Below, piece after piece: positions 1-5,995 of a stretch of DNA of 24,305 nt (its first letter is position 1; each line of letters begins with the position of its first letter). Source of the stretch: a virus. Location of the stretch: positions 1 through 24,305 of IMG/VR virus record IMGVR_UViG_3300025687_000316; one strand, given 5' to 3'. Below the pieces are notes generated by a model, which saw only the letters and a list, made by a program, of their open reading frames with translations, was not told the origin of the DNA and ran no database searches. A program made the translations under genes and the position numbers.

Positions 1-98
1 TCATAGGTAACGAGGTCAGAAATACCAATCAACTTCCCTGCCCATATATTTGAGTCCTTCCAGTATTCAATCGTGCCGTATTGATCTTTGTATTTCAT
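1..98 (-). CDS. Hypothetical phage protein, C-terminus cut off by window edge
   Basis: The first 32 codons of a leftward gene are present and the reading frame is open to the window edge. The ATG (98-96) overlaps the TGA stop of the preceding gene in an ATGA junction, the same coupling seen at many junctions in this leftward operon. The visible N-terminus is polar and aromatic (MKYKDQYGTIEYW). No family can be assigned from so short a piece. It is called a gene because of the open frame, the tight coupling and the co-directional context. Confidence 0.6.
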   Translation of the reverse strand, partial: MKYKDQYGTIEYWKDSNIWAGKLIGISDLVTY

Positions 99-385
99 TC
101 CTCTACCTCCACCCATTTATCTTCGGATGGGACACGCTTAGAGTGATTTGCACCTACCACCATCTTATCTTCACGATGCCACTGCAATACTCCATCCACT
201 AACCAAGCCTCTAGCTTGATCTTCTTGGTGGCTTTCTTGATGCGATAGTCATTGACGATCCAATCCCAGTCAGGATCGTTGTTTAAGTAAGAATCAATCC
301 ACTCATTTCTGCTTGCCTCAACCTCACCACCATCAGCGTAGTGCTGCATTACTTTGATGGCTTCTAGTGTTTCTTCTCTAGTCAT
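95..385 (-). CDS. Hypothetical small phage protein with a WDW...YRI motif
   Basis: A 96-residue protein. I chose the ATG at 385 because GGAG sits 8 nt upstream; a GTG three codons earlier is also in frame. The N-terminus (MTREETLEAIKVMQHYADG) is a predicted helix, followed by a DWDWIVNDYRI segment and an acidic C-terminus ending VEVEE. Short phage proteins with a W-x-W...YRI segment are common in early regions and have no known activity that I can name. The start overlaps the end of the upstream gene by 8 bp and the stop overlaps the next start by 4 bp, so it belongs to a coupled operon. Confidence 0.72.
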   Translation of the reverse strand: MTREETLEAIKVMQHYADGGEVEASRNEWIDSYLNNDPDWDWIVNDYRIKKATKKIKLEAWLVDGVLQWHREDKMVVGANHSKRVPSEDKWVEVEE

Positions 386-554
386 CCTCGTCACTCCAGT
401 ATTCGTTCAATTCAGGCGGTTTGCGGCTCAGCTTCTTAAACTTCATCGGAACCCACTTGGTGCTGCCTTCATACATCACTTGGAAGTCCCAACGCTCTCC
501 TTTTGACCAGCCACGGCCTTCTGTCCACTCAACTCGGCGAATATCTTTAATCAT
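378..554 (-). CDS. Hypothetical small phage protein
   Basis: A 58-residue basic and aromatic protein starting MIKDIRRVEW, with a lysine-rich middle (KFKKLSRK) and an acidic tail (SDEDD). The ATG at 554 overlaps the stop codon of the upstream gene. I preferred it over an in-frame start six codons earlier, which would overlap the neighbour more deeply. A GAGGGG lies about 12 nt upstream, so initiation probably depends on translational coupling. No domain is recognised. It is supported by the open frame and by packing between two other leftward genes. Confidence 0.65.
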   Translation of the reverse strand: MIKDIRRVEWTEGRGWSKGERWDFQVMYEGSTKWVPMKFKKLSRKPPELNEYWSDEDD

Positions 555-735
555 CTTTCTTAAACCCCTCACGCAATTCGTACACGGCTTCTAACAAGTC
601 GTCCTGTGAATCAAAATCACGCGTTGTCAATAACATGATCACTTGGTCAATAGCAAAAGTGCCAATCGAAGTAAACATGTCTTCGATTTCGCTCTTTGGT
701 ATTGTAACTACTTCTTCTTTCCAGATTGGTTCCAT
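547..735 (-). CDS. Hypothetical small acidic phage protein
   Basis: A 62-residue protein, rich in Asp and Glu and probably helical in its second half (DDLLEAVYELREGF). I do not recognise a family. It has no clear Shine-Dalgarno sequence and its start lies 28 bp inside the end of the preceding gene, so it may rely on coupling. Its stop overlaps the next start. The composition looks like a soluble host-takeover or accessory protein, but that is only inference. Confidence 0.6.
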   Translation of the reverse strand: MEPIWKEEVVTIPKSEIEDMFTSIGTFAIDQVIMLLTTRDFDSQDDLLEAVYELREGFKKDD

Positions 736-929
736 GATTTAAACCTGTGTGGGTCCCATTTTCGCCATGAACTGGCCTTCGCTGCTCGGTGGCCCGCCTC
801 GGAGCGGGTGCAGAGTGGTGCATTGAATGCATCCTCCTCTGACCAACCCCGCTTTAGGCGACCTTCAACCGTTTCAACCCTGAGACCCGCTTCCTTACAT
901 TTTTTAACGAATTCGGGATCTCTTTTCAT
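708..929 (-). CDS. Hypothetical protein with an N-terminal GRLKRGWS-EEA-like DNA-binding segment
   Basis: A 73-residue protein. Residues about 17-35 (VETVEGRLKRGWSEEDAF) resemble the short helical motif R-x-K/R-R-G-W-S/T-x-E-x-A found in phage DNA-binding and homing-endonuclease-associated modules. That similarity is from memory and untested. The C-terminal half is basic and serine-rich and looks unlike the N-terminal half, so a frameshift near base 815 is conceivable. The ATG lies 2 nt after the TAA of the antirestriction-like gene, with only a weak GGA upstream. Its end runs 28 bp into the next gene. Confidence 0.5.
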   Translation of the reverse strand: MKRDPEFVKKCKEAGLRVETVEGRLKRGWSEEDAFNAPLCTRSEAGHRAAKASSWRKWDPHRFKSWNQSGKKK

Positions 930-931
930 TG

Positions 932-1363
932 TTAATCCAAGAATCTGTAGATTGCAGCTACTTCTTCATCTTCCAAGTTGTTATACGCCCAATCTTTCAA
1001 ATCAGAATACAACTTGCAATACCGACTCGCTTTGCGCTCGTTGTTGTTATCATAAAAATGCCAACACAACTTATTGTATGCCATAATATTGACCGCCACG
1101 CTTGCAACTCTACCACTCATAGCGATGTTTTCTTGCAAACCATCATTGCGAGCTGTCACCTCTTCATCGGTGCTCCACACAATCACGGGGATGTCGCCTT
1201 TTATCGTGTTGGCAAATTCCCAATAACCACCGTTGTACTCTTTAACCAATCTACTCATGATGTTAAAAATGAGCTGTTCTACGCGCAGCCCATCCACACC
1301 GAATTCGCTTGGTAAAAAGTCCAAACGGTCATCATCTGAGCAGTAATTAAGCAAAGTTTCCAT
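932..1363 (-). CDS. ArdB/KlcA-like antirestriction protein
   Basis: A 143-residue protein resembling the ArdB/KlcA family (Antirestrict, PF03230), whose members block type I restriction enzymes in vivo by a mechanism other than DNA mimicry. Visible features are the signature YNGGYWEF at residues 43-50, the AMSGRVASVAVNIMAYN helix near 81-97, and the C-terminal helix ending EEVAAIYRFLD, where family members end in a similar AIFRAID-type segment. Length matches the family (about 140). I chose the ATG at 1363 because GAGG lies 7 nt upstream; an in-frame upstream start would begin within the leader hairpin and promoter region. It is the first gene after a sigma-70-like promoter at 1420-1448. Family assignment is from motif recognition, not a search. 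Confidence 0.85.
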   Translation of the reverse strand: METLLNYCSDDDRLDFLPSEFGVDGLRVEQLIFNIMSRLVKEYNGGYWEFANTIKGDIPVIVWSTDEEVTARNDGLQENIAMSGRVASVAVNIMAYNKLCWHFYDNNNERKASRYCKLYSDLKDWAYNNLEDEEVAAIYRFLD

Positions 1364-1392
1364 ATCATTTCCTCTATTGCGGTCTATTAACA

Positions 1393-1411
1393 GGGGCCGC
1401 CTATCGACCCC
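1393..1411 (-). promoter_or_regulatory. 5'-terminal stem-loop of the antirestriction transcript (GGGGTC-N7-GGCCCC)
   Basis: On the minus strand GGGGTC and GGCCCC can form a 6-bp stem (one G-U pair) closing the 7-nt loop GATAGGC. It begins about two bases after the expected start of transcription from the 1420-1448 promoter. The core GGTCGATAG recurs at the same place after the 7651-7679 promoter. It may stabilise the mRNA or be a protein-binding site in RNA or DNA. Confidence 0.55.
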
Positions 1412-1419
1412 ATATGCAT

Positions 1420-1448
1420 ATGATATCATACACCCCCATCGCAGTCAA
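1420..1448 (-). promoter_or_regulatory. Sigma-70-like promoter for the antirestriction gene cluster
   Basis: On the minus strand a TTGACT -35 (1448-1443) and a TATCAT -10 (1425-1420) are separated by 17 bp. The -35 lies in a small palindrome, GCAGTTGACTGC, which could be an operator. The promoter sits just after the mazZ-like gene and reads into the antirestriction gene and the small genes beyond, giving them a supply of transcript independent of the replication cluster. Confidence 0.7.
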
Positions 1449-1459
1449 CTGCTGAGTGA

Positions 1460-1741
1460 TTAAACATGACTCATAATACCGAGTTCTTTATTGAATTTCC
1501 ACTGACGATTTTTATTAATAACCATCTTTTCAATAATCGCTTCTTCCAAATTAATACCATTTAATTCGGCCAAGTCCGCTAGCAAAATAAAAACATCGGC
1601 ATACTCGTGCGCCTCTTCCGGACATTTGGTTAATTCCCCGATCTCTTCAAAGAATTTTACCAATACCCCGGCTTTGGTGCGGTCTGGGAAGACCGTGTTA
1701 CACCAATTAGAGATTTCCTTTTGAGCTGTTAGTATTTCCAT
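1460..1741 (-). CDS. mazZ: MazG-like nucleotide pyrophosphohydrolase, probable MazZ
   Basis: A 93-residue all-alpha NTP pyrophosphohydrolase of the MazG/DUF550 type. The metal-binding pattern is visible: EEIGE at residues 32-36, then EYADV at 46-50, then E-K-x-x-x-N-K-N-R-x-W near 71-81, the last being typical of DUF550-like members. In Z-genome phages the MazZ enzyme hydrolyses dGTP (and dATP) to the monophosphate, and the dGMP made is the substrate of PurZ. Here it lies directly downstream of purZ, which is why I call it MazZ rather than a general MazG. The ATG at 1741 has GGAAAG about 8 nt upstream; a longer frame back to 1828 would overlap purZ and adds a non-conserved N-terminus. The MazZ label is context inference, the MazG fold call is firmer. 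Confidence 0.82.
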   Translation of the reverse strand: MEILTAQKEISNWCNTVFPDRTKAGVLVKFFEEIGELTKCPEEAHEYADVFILLADLAELNGINLEEAIIEKMVINKNRQWKFNKELGIMSHV

Positions 1742-1847
1742 CTTTCTTTCCAAAAATTCGGTCCCAATTATCTTCGAATTGTTTGCGGTCCTGAATGGGA
1801 CGCGGCTTGCTGCCCTTCCCACCATCACTTTTCTTCGACGTTTTCAT
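1707..1847 (-). CDS. Small SDGGKGSKPRP...NWDRIFGKK protein nested between purZ and mazZ
   Basis: A 46-residue gene that would be missed by a length cut-off. A strong GAGGA lies about 8 nt before the ATG at 1847, inside the last codons of purZ, and it ends with TAA at 1709-1707 inside mazZ. The protein is Gly/Lys-rich at the N-terminus (SDGGKGSKPRP, residues 7-17) and has NWDRIFGKK at residues 27-35. Small phage proteins with a GGKG-x-x-PRP start and a W-D-x-I-F-G end occur in many unrelated phages, to my knowledge without an assigned function. Its codons overlap purZ by 23 bp and mazZ by 35 bp in other frames. Coding status rests on the Shine-Dalgarno, the conserved motif and the placement. 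Confidence 0.8.
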   Translation of the reverse strand: MKTSKKSDGGKGSKPRPIQDRKQFEDNWDRIFGKKDGNTNSSKGNL

Positions 1848-2853
1848 TTAACGGTCCTCTTCCGATGTAGGCCACCCGACCCCCGCTTTGCTCAATACCA
1901 TGAATGATAGTATTCAGCGCCGATGGATCACAATAATTAGCAAAATTCAAAAAGATCTCGTCCGGTTCCACGATTTCAATAAAATCTTTGATTTGCGCTT
2001 GCGAGAATGTGAACACGCGACGCGGCAACTTGGTCACGGTCGTGTATTCGGTCTCCACGCCAATATCTTCAAACGTAATTTCGCGCTGATCTTCATAACA
2101 CGGCCCGCTTGATTCGGTCATGTTACCATCTGCATCGTAACGGTTAGCCACGCGAATCGGGAAGGTCCGTGCGACCCCGACTACATGCATATCTTTCAGG
2201 AAACGACGCGGCAGATCAAGGTCCACCATCAGCTGCTGTGGCGTGCATTCGCGACTTGTACACTTCGGCCAAAACCCACGATTGATGCCCAACGAGAAAC
2301 CTTGTGCGCCCTCGATTTGAACAATTTCCCCCATGTTTACGATGGTGTTCCACCAGTGGGCGTCAACAACATTCATTACTGGCGGCAATTCGCTGTCTAC
2401 AGCCAGCGTTCCCTTGCGTGCGATCTTCATCATCAAAGCCGCCCCGGACCCCTTGCGGGTACTCCCGATCTTCGCGTGCTCTTCTGATGCCTCCAACTGG
2501 CGGTGCTCGTCAGTCAATACCATCGCAGCTTCGTGTATATACACAGCCACATCTTTCAAATGCGGAAGAATTTGAATTGCATTGTTCCATTCAATCATAA
2601 ATGCTTCTACATTGAGAACCGTCCCCGGCCCCAACATTAAGCGCTTCAAACGCTTTGACACGATGCCGTTAGCCAGCATAGTGTGCTTTAGCTCGCGGTG
2701 TCCTTCTTCCGTTTTGAAGAAACTGGTATGACCAGCGTTGGGCGCCCAAGCTGTCATAATGGTGTCGGGTTCATATTTTTCAGCAAAGTAGCCCGCCGCT
2801 AATCCTTTGCCGGTTGATCCAAATTGTGCATCAACAATCGTAATAATTTTCAT
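1825..2853 (-). CDS. purZ: PurZ: 2-aminoadenylosuccinate (ADGSA) synthetase
   Basis: A 342-residue homologue of adenylosuccinate synthetase. PurZ joins aspartate to dGMP with nucleotide triphosphate hydrolysis; host PurB and kinases then give dZTP, the 2-aminoadenine nucleotide. The N-terminal nucleotide loop reads QFGSTGKG (residues 10-17) where PurA has QWGDEGKG. The PurA catalytic base Asp13 is thus Ser13, the diagnostic PurZ change. Also visible are NAGHT (39-43, catalytic His42), IGSTRKGSG (129-137), EGAQG (181-185), ARTFPIRVANR (228-238) and TKLPRR (274-279). The length is short like archaeal PurA and phage PurZ, not the roughly 430 residues of bacterial PurA. I chose the ATG at 2853 because GAGG lies 6 nt upstream and it places the loop as in PurA; an upstream in-frame ATG at 2907 adds 18 residues. 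It sits between PrimPol and mazZ. Confidence 0.93.
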   Translation of the reverse strand: MKIITIVDAQFGSTGKGLAAGYFAEKYEPDTIMTAWAPNAGHTSFFKTEEGHRELKHTMLANGIVSKRLKRLMLGPGTVLNVEAFMIEWNNAIQILPHLKDVAVYIHEAAMVLTDEHRQLEASEEHAKIGSTRKGSGAALMMKIARKGTLAVDSELPPVMNVVDAHWWNTIVNMGEIVQIEGAQGFSLGINRGFWPKCTSRECTPQQLMVDLDLPRRFLKDMHVVGVARTFPIRVANRYDADGNMTESSGPCYEDQREITFEDIGVETEYTTVTKLPRRVFTFSQAQIKDFIEIVEPDEIFLNFANYCDPSALNTIIHGIEQSGGRVAYIGRGPLNENVEEK

Positions 2854-2893
2854 TGGTACCTCTTCGTCTATGACACTATCAAAATCTGGCCAA

Positions 2894-3142
2894 TTATACT
2901 TCGGCATTTTTTAGATGCCCTCTCATCAAATTACCTAACGCCATGCGCTGCATACCAACATTCAAATGTTCGTATTTAGCTTTCAATTCCTTGGCTTTTA
3001 GCCCCAAGGCCGCTGCAACTACGCTGTACACTTCTTCAATGTGGAGGCCGCGCAGCTTTTCTGCCACATCATCACCGTTATCAATATAACGGAAACCATC
3101 TTTGGTTTTACCCGTAACAAATTTTTCTACATTAGGACGCAT
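2894..3142 (-). CDS. Hypothetical phage protein, paralogue of the 8940-9425 C-terminal domain
   Basis: An 82-residue protein. Its body (DNGDDVAEKLRG, then HIEEVY, then KYEHLN, then MRGHL at the end) aligns over about 65 residues with the C-terminal half of the protein at 8940-9425, which reads DNNDEVAAGLRG, WIETLY, RYGHLN and VRGHL at matching positions. It looks like a compact helical domain that is common in phage early regions and has no function I can name. The ATG follows the PrimPol stop immediately, with GAGGAG 6 nt upstream, so it is co-translated with PrimPol and precedes purZ. A role in replication or nucleic-acid binding is only a guess from position. Confidence 0.8.
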   Translation of the reverse strand: MRPNVEKFVTGKTKDGFRYIDNGDDVAEKLRGLHIEEVYSVVAAALGLKAKELKAKYEHLNVGMQRMALGNLMRGHLKNAEV

Positions 3143-5305
3143 TTAATACTCCTCTTCAATAGGATTTGCTTCTGGGAGTGGTCCATCAAACACGAACACA
3201 TTTGCAAGCTTGCCGTTTACGGTTCGTCTTCTCTTCACCATCCCAAATTCTTTCAATGCATCAGCAGCCATGTTCATGTTGAACGCTTTAATATTCTGAA
3301 CAGAGTGCTGCGCAAAGTCTGTTAAAAATTCAGCTGATGATACATAGCCCTTTTGCTTGTACCTCTGGATTGCGAACGCCAGCCCGCCATCCATCGCCGC
3401 CAATATATTTTCTACCATGTGCTTTTCGTGTATCTCGTGATTGCGTGATGTAAACCCTATGTCTCTCGTCTCTTTCTGTATGTCTTCTTCTGTTACTGAC
3501 TTGTACAGGTGATAAGCTTCACCCCACAGTTGGTCCCTGTTTTCAATTAACCACTTTAAATCGATTGTGTTATTTTCGTTGTATTTTGGATCAATTTCAA
3601 TAATCCAATACCGGCGGTTCCCCGTGCGGTCTGTTAGGAATGAATCATCATTTGTTGTACCAATAAACACACATGTTCTCGGGTGTGATGTGACTTTGTT
3701 GCGGTACAACTCCCGATAATCATCCGATGTGCGTGTAATAAACGACTTTAGCGTGTTGTGGTCTTTAGTGGACCTGAATGACGACAATTCGGACAACTCA
3801 ATAATCCATTTGCTGCTGGCCAAACGTTGCGCTTCCACATTATCCATCATCCCGCTAAAATCGCAGTGCCATTGATTATTATCAAATGCTAGGATTTTTG
3901 TAAACGCGGATTTACCACAATGCTGCTTCCCTTTCAGAATGACCATGTGCTCCATCGGGCACCCCGGCTCAAATACCCGCCGCACTGCTGTGCGGAACCA
4001 CGCTTTTGACATGGTGGAGTATATCGATCCTTTGACCCCGAACAGGTCTTGGAACAGGGTTGGGATTCGTTCTTGCCCATCCCATTTACACTGTTTGATC
4101 CTGTCCGCTAGGAAGTTTACTGAATTCGTGGTCGCTGCAATATCAATAAGGACTTTGTACAGCCGCTCTGGCCCGAACGATACTCGGTACTTGTTGGCAA
4201 TGTAAACAGACAGCCCCAATTCGTGTCCTTCTTCAAACGATGACCCAATTGCCGGTGGATTGAACCCATATTTTTCAACGTCCGGCATCGGGTTTACATA
4301 CACTAGGTCATTTGTAATTTCGTCTCTTGCCACCAGATTCGATAGTTGGGAATCATGGCGTACAATCAATGATAGGTTTTCTGTCGTCTTTTCGATTGCC
4401 CCTTTCCCTGTGAAGCTTAACCCCGGAATGTCGGTATCGGCTACACCCACGTTTCTGATAATGAATTGGAAAACGTCATCGGTTAGGATGTCCCGCAATT
4501 TACTTGACCCGGCTACTGGTTCCCCCTCTTCCCATCGTCTGATCGTCCCTCTTACAGATGAATTCAGGCGTTTTACCATTTCTTCATCTTGGGCTTCCGT
4601 CATCACCCCCTCTAGTGCTGATATAATCAGGTCGGCCGGGTAATCGGATTTTAGGAGTATTGCAGTCAGGTGGATTGAGAGGTCATCTCTTATTCCTGAG
4701 TCCCAACACTTCAAGATGACGCTTGCAATTGCCAGCAACTTCAGGCGCTTGTATAACGGCTCAATGTCCTCAATAAGGAGCGGCTGTGATTCTGTTTCCC
4801 ACTTCACCGGCTCCCCGTTTGGGTGCATTGATGGCGGGAACATCGTTTGCGAATATTTGCCGGTCTTGGTCAGCCCCCGCAGTTCCATCACCATAGACTT
4901 TTCGTCTTCTTGGACCAAGCTCTTTGGCATCCGCCATTGCTGGATCTTTACACCTTCATCATCAAATTCCGGCGATAATGAATACACCCAGTGGGATGAC
5001 GGCGCCGTTTGACGCCCGAACACTGCAGTTTCTGGTAGGATGTATTTTGCCAGACCCCGGGCTTCTGGGCAGTCGAGGTCGATATCAATAACGCGCTTCC
5101 CGAGCAGCACCCCCAAGTTTATGGGGCTTTGGGCGTATTGTTTTAGGAGATCGAAGTCTAGCGGTTTTTCGTTCCAGTTGTCCTCTAGTGGTTGTTTGGT
5201 TCCGTACTTTAGTGGTATTACGAACCAGCTTTGATCATTATAATATTTGGCGATAGATTCAATTGTCTTACGGTGGTTGTAAGACCTTAAGTCCAATACA
5301 TTCAT
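3143..5305 (-). CDS. Primase-polymerase fused to VirE/VapE-type helicase
   Basis: A 720-residue replication protein. The N-terminal ~170 residues look like a bifunctional primase-polymerase (AEP, Prim-Pol) domain: acidic metal site DIDLD at 74-78, SSHWVY with His105, ELRG at 141-144, and the PPSMHPNGEPVKW segment at 157-169. The C-terminal ~300 residues are a VirE/VapE-like (PF05272) P-loop ATPase: Walker A GKQHCGKS (459-466), Walker B region WIIELSEL (500-507), sensor FIGTTND (547-553) and arginine-rich GNRRYW (562-567). Together it would prime, copy and unwind phage DNA. Cyanophage S-2L, whose genome contains Z instead of A, also uses a PrimPol-type replicase, and this gene lies just upstream of purZ and mazZ. 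The ATG has GAGGA 6 nt upstream, immediately after the terminator at 5321-5343. Confidence 0.9.
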   Translation of the reverse strand: MNVLDLRSYNHRKTIESIAKYYNDQSWFVIPLKYGTKQPLEDNWNEKPLDFDLLKQYAQSPINLGVLLGKRVIDIDLDCPEARGLAKYILPETAVFGRQTAPSSHWVYSLSPEFDDEGVKIQQWRMPKSLVQEDEKSMVMELRGLTKTGKYSQTMFPPSMHPNGEPVKWETESQPLLIEDIEPLYKRLKLLAIASVILKCWDSGIRDDLSIHLTAILLKSDYPADLIISALEGVMTEAQDEEMVKRLNSSVRGTIRRWEEGEPVAGSSKLRDILTDDVFQFIIRNVGVADTDIPGLSFTGKGAIEKTTENLSLIVRHDSQLSNLVARDEITNDLVYVNPMPDVEKYGFNPPAIGSSFEEGHELGLSVYIANKYRVSFGPERLYKVLIDIAATTNSVNFLADRIKQCKWDGQERIPTLFQDLFGVKGSIYSTMSKAWFRTAVRRVFEPGCPMEHMVILKGKQHCGKSAFTKILAFDNNQWHCDFSGMMDNVEAQRLASSKWIIELSELSSFRSTKDHNTLKSFITRTSDDYRELYRNKVTSHPRTCVFIGTTNDDSFLTDRTGNRRYWIIEIDPKYNENNTIDLKWLIENRDQLWGEAYHLYKSVTEEDIQKETRDIGFTSRNHEIHEKHMVENILAAMDGGLAFAIQRYKQKGYVSSAEFLTDFAQHSVQNIKAFNMNMAADALKEFGMVKRRRTVNGKLANVFVFDGPLPEANPIEEEY

Positions 5306-5320
5306 TTCACATCCTCAAAG

Positions 5321-5343
5321 AAAAAGCGGGGATTCCGCCCCGC
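5321..5343 (-). terminator. Rho-independent terminator or attenuator just ahead of PrimPol
   Basis: On the minus strand GCGGGG and CCCCGC form a 6-bp GC-only stem with loop CGGAAT, followed by TTTTTCTTT. It lies 7 bp after the stop of the 5350-5568 gene. The PrimPol ribosome binding site begins right after the T-tract, so this cannot simply be the end of an operon: PrimPol, purZ and mazZ need read-through or a promoter inside the upstream gene. Confidence 0.82.
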
Positions 5344-5349
5344 ACGGCC

Positions 5350-5568
5350 TCAATTACCCGATGAGGAACGGGAGGATGTCTCCATCTTTTGGACGACCCG
5401 GTACGCTGCACGCAGCATCTTTTTTGTTTCCGGTATGAATTCCGATTCGCCCACATAATTTCGCGCAATATAACGCGAGAAAATGGATCTAAAGGTCTTA
5501 TTTCTACATAGAGCCGTCATAACTTGGGAGTCAAGAGACCCGGATTCCAAATCATTGATAAAGCTCAT
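5350..5568 (-). CDS. Hypothetical small phage protein
   Basis: A 72-residue protein starting MSFINDLESGSLDSQV, basic in the middle (FSRYIARNY, KKMLRAAYRVVQK) and ending in a Ser-rich tail (SSRSSSGN). It looks helical and soluble. I do not recognise a family. GAGG lies about 8 nt before the ATG. It is preceded by an 85-bp leader that contains a perfect hairpin (5602-5620) and possibly a promoter (5648-5676), and is followed directly by a terminator. It may be expressed as a short separate transcript. Confidence 0.75.
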   Translation of the reverse strand: MSFINDLESGSLDSQVMTALCRNKTFRSIFSRYIARNYVGESEFIPETKKMLRAAYRVVQKMETSSRSSSGN

Positions 5569-5601
5569 TGAAAAAACCTCTTAGTATCCCCTATTAAATC
5601 T

Positions 5602-5620
5602 TTGGTCATTTGATGACCAA
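5602..5620 (-). promoter_or_regulatory. Perfect 8-bp inverted repeat in the leader of the 5350-5568 gene
   Basis: TTGGTCAT, a 3-nt loop, and ATGACCAA form a perfect 8-bp stem in either strand. There is no T-tract on either side, so it is not a terminator. Its core GGTC-N7-GACC has the same spacing as the GGTC-N7-GGCC leader hairpins at 1393-1411 and 7628-7642. It could be an operator or an RNA element. Confidence 0.55.
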
Positions 5621-5647
5621 GAAGCTTAGCTATCATCTTCTTTATGA

Positions 5648-5676
5648 ATTGTATCATAGCGTGTCCGTGTTGATAA
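5648..5676 (-). promoter_or_regulatory. Possible sigma-70 promoter upstream of the 5350-5568 gene
   Basis: On the minus strand TTATCA (5676-5671) and TACAAT (5653-5648) are separated by 17 bp. The -10 is good and the -35 is fair. It overlaps the end of the 5654-5995 gene and precedes an otherwise unexplained 85-bp leader. Confidence 0.45.
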
Positions 5677-5995
5677 TTACATCCCCGAAGTAGAGCACTC
5701 CGTCGTTTGCGTGGCATTCAGGCAATTCATCAAACATGTGAACAGTCATCATGTCGTCTGGGTCTTTGAAATCTTCGGCTTCCATAATCCCAATAACCCC
5801 GGCATCTACCGAGTACGAGTTCCCCATATTGTCAAAATAATAACCGTCCCCATGCGCTGTGTGAAAGGCCATCACTTGTTTGCCACTTGATGTGTAACCC
5901 ACGGGTTTACGGAAGAAATCAGAACTCTCTAATAGTCCTTCCCACTCTTCGGATGGGACCACATAACATGGGTCCCCAATCAAATAAGCCTTCAT
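5654..5995 (-). CDS. IGDPCYV-family hypothetical phage protein
   Basis: A 113-residue acidic protein. The N-terminus MKAYLIGDPCYVV is the signature of a phage protein family of unknown function found in many unrelated tailed phages; the following W (residue 18) is also typical. The rest alternates short beta-like and Gly-rich segments (TAHGDGYYFDNMGNSYSVDAG), consistent with a small beta-sandwich fold. The ATG overlaps the upstream TGA in an ATGA junction and has a GGGGG run nearby upstream. It may be bicistronic with the 5992-6234 gene. Confidence 0.8.
   Translation of the reverse strand: MKAYLIGDPCYVVPSEEWEGLLESSDFFRKPVGYTSSGKQVMAFHTAHGDGYYFDNMGNSYSVDAGVIGIMEAEDFKDPDDMMTVHMFDELPECHANDGVLYFGDVIINTDTL

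Noticed and set aside
643-1086. Plus-strand open frame of 147 codons opposite the early genes
   Set aside because: It is antisense to coupled leftward genes, has no ribosome binding site and has a low-complexity product; other plus-strand frames at 929-1315, 2185-2600, 4260-4643 and 4716-5012 are shadows in the same way.
1825-2853. Host-type PurA instead of PurZ
   Set aside because: Length is about 340, not about 430 residues, the catalytic Asp13 is Ser, and MazZ-like and PrimPol genes flank it.
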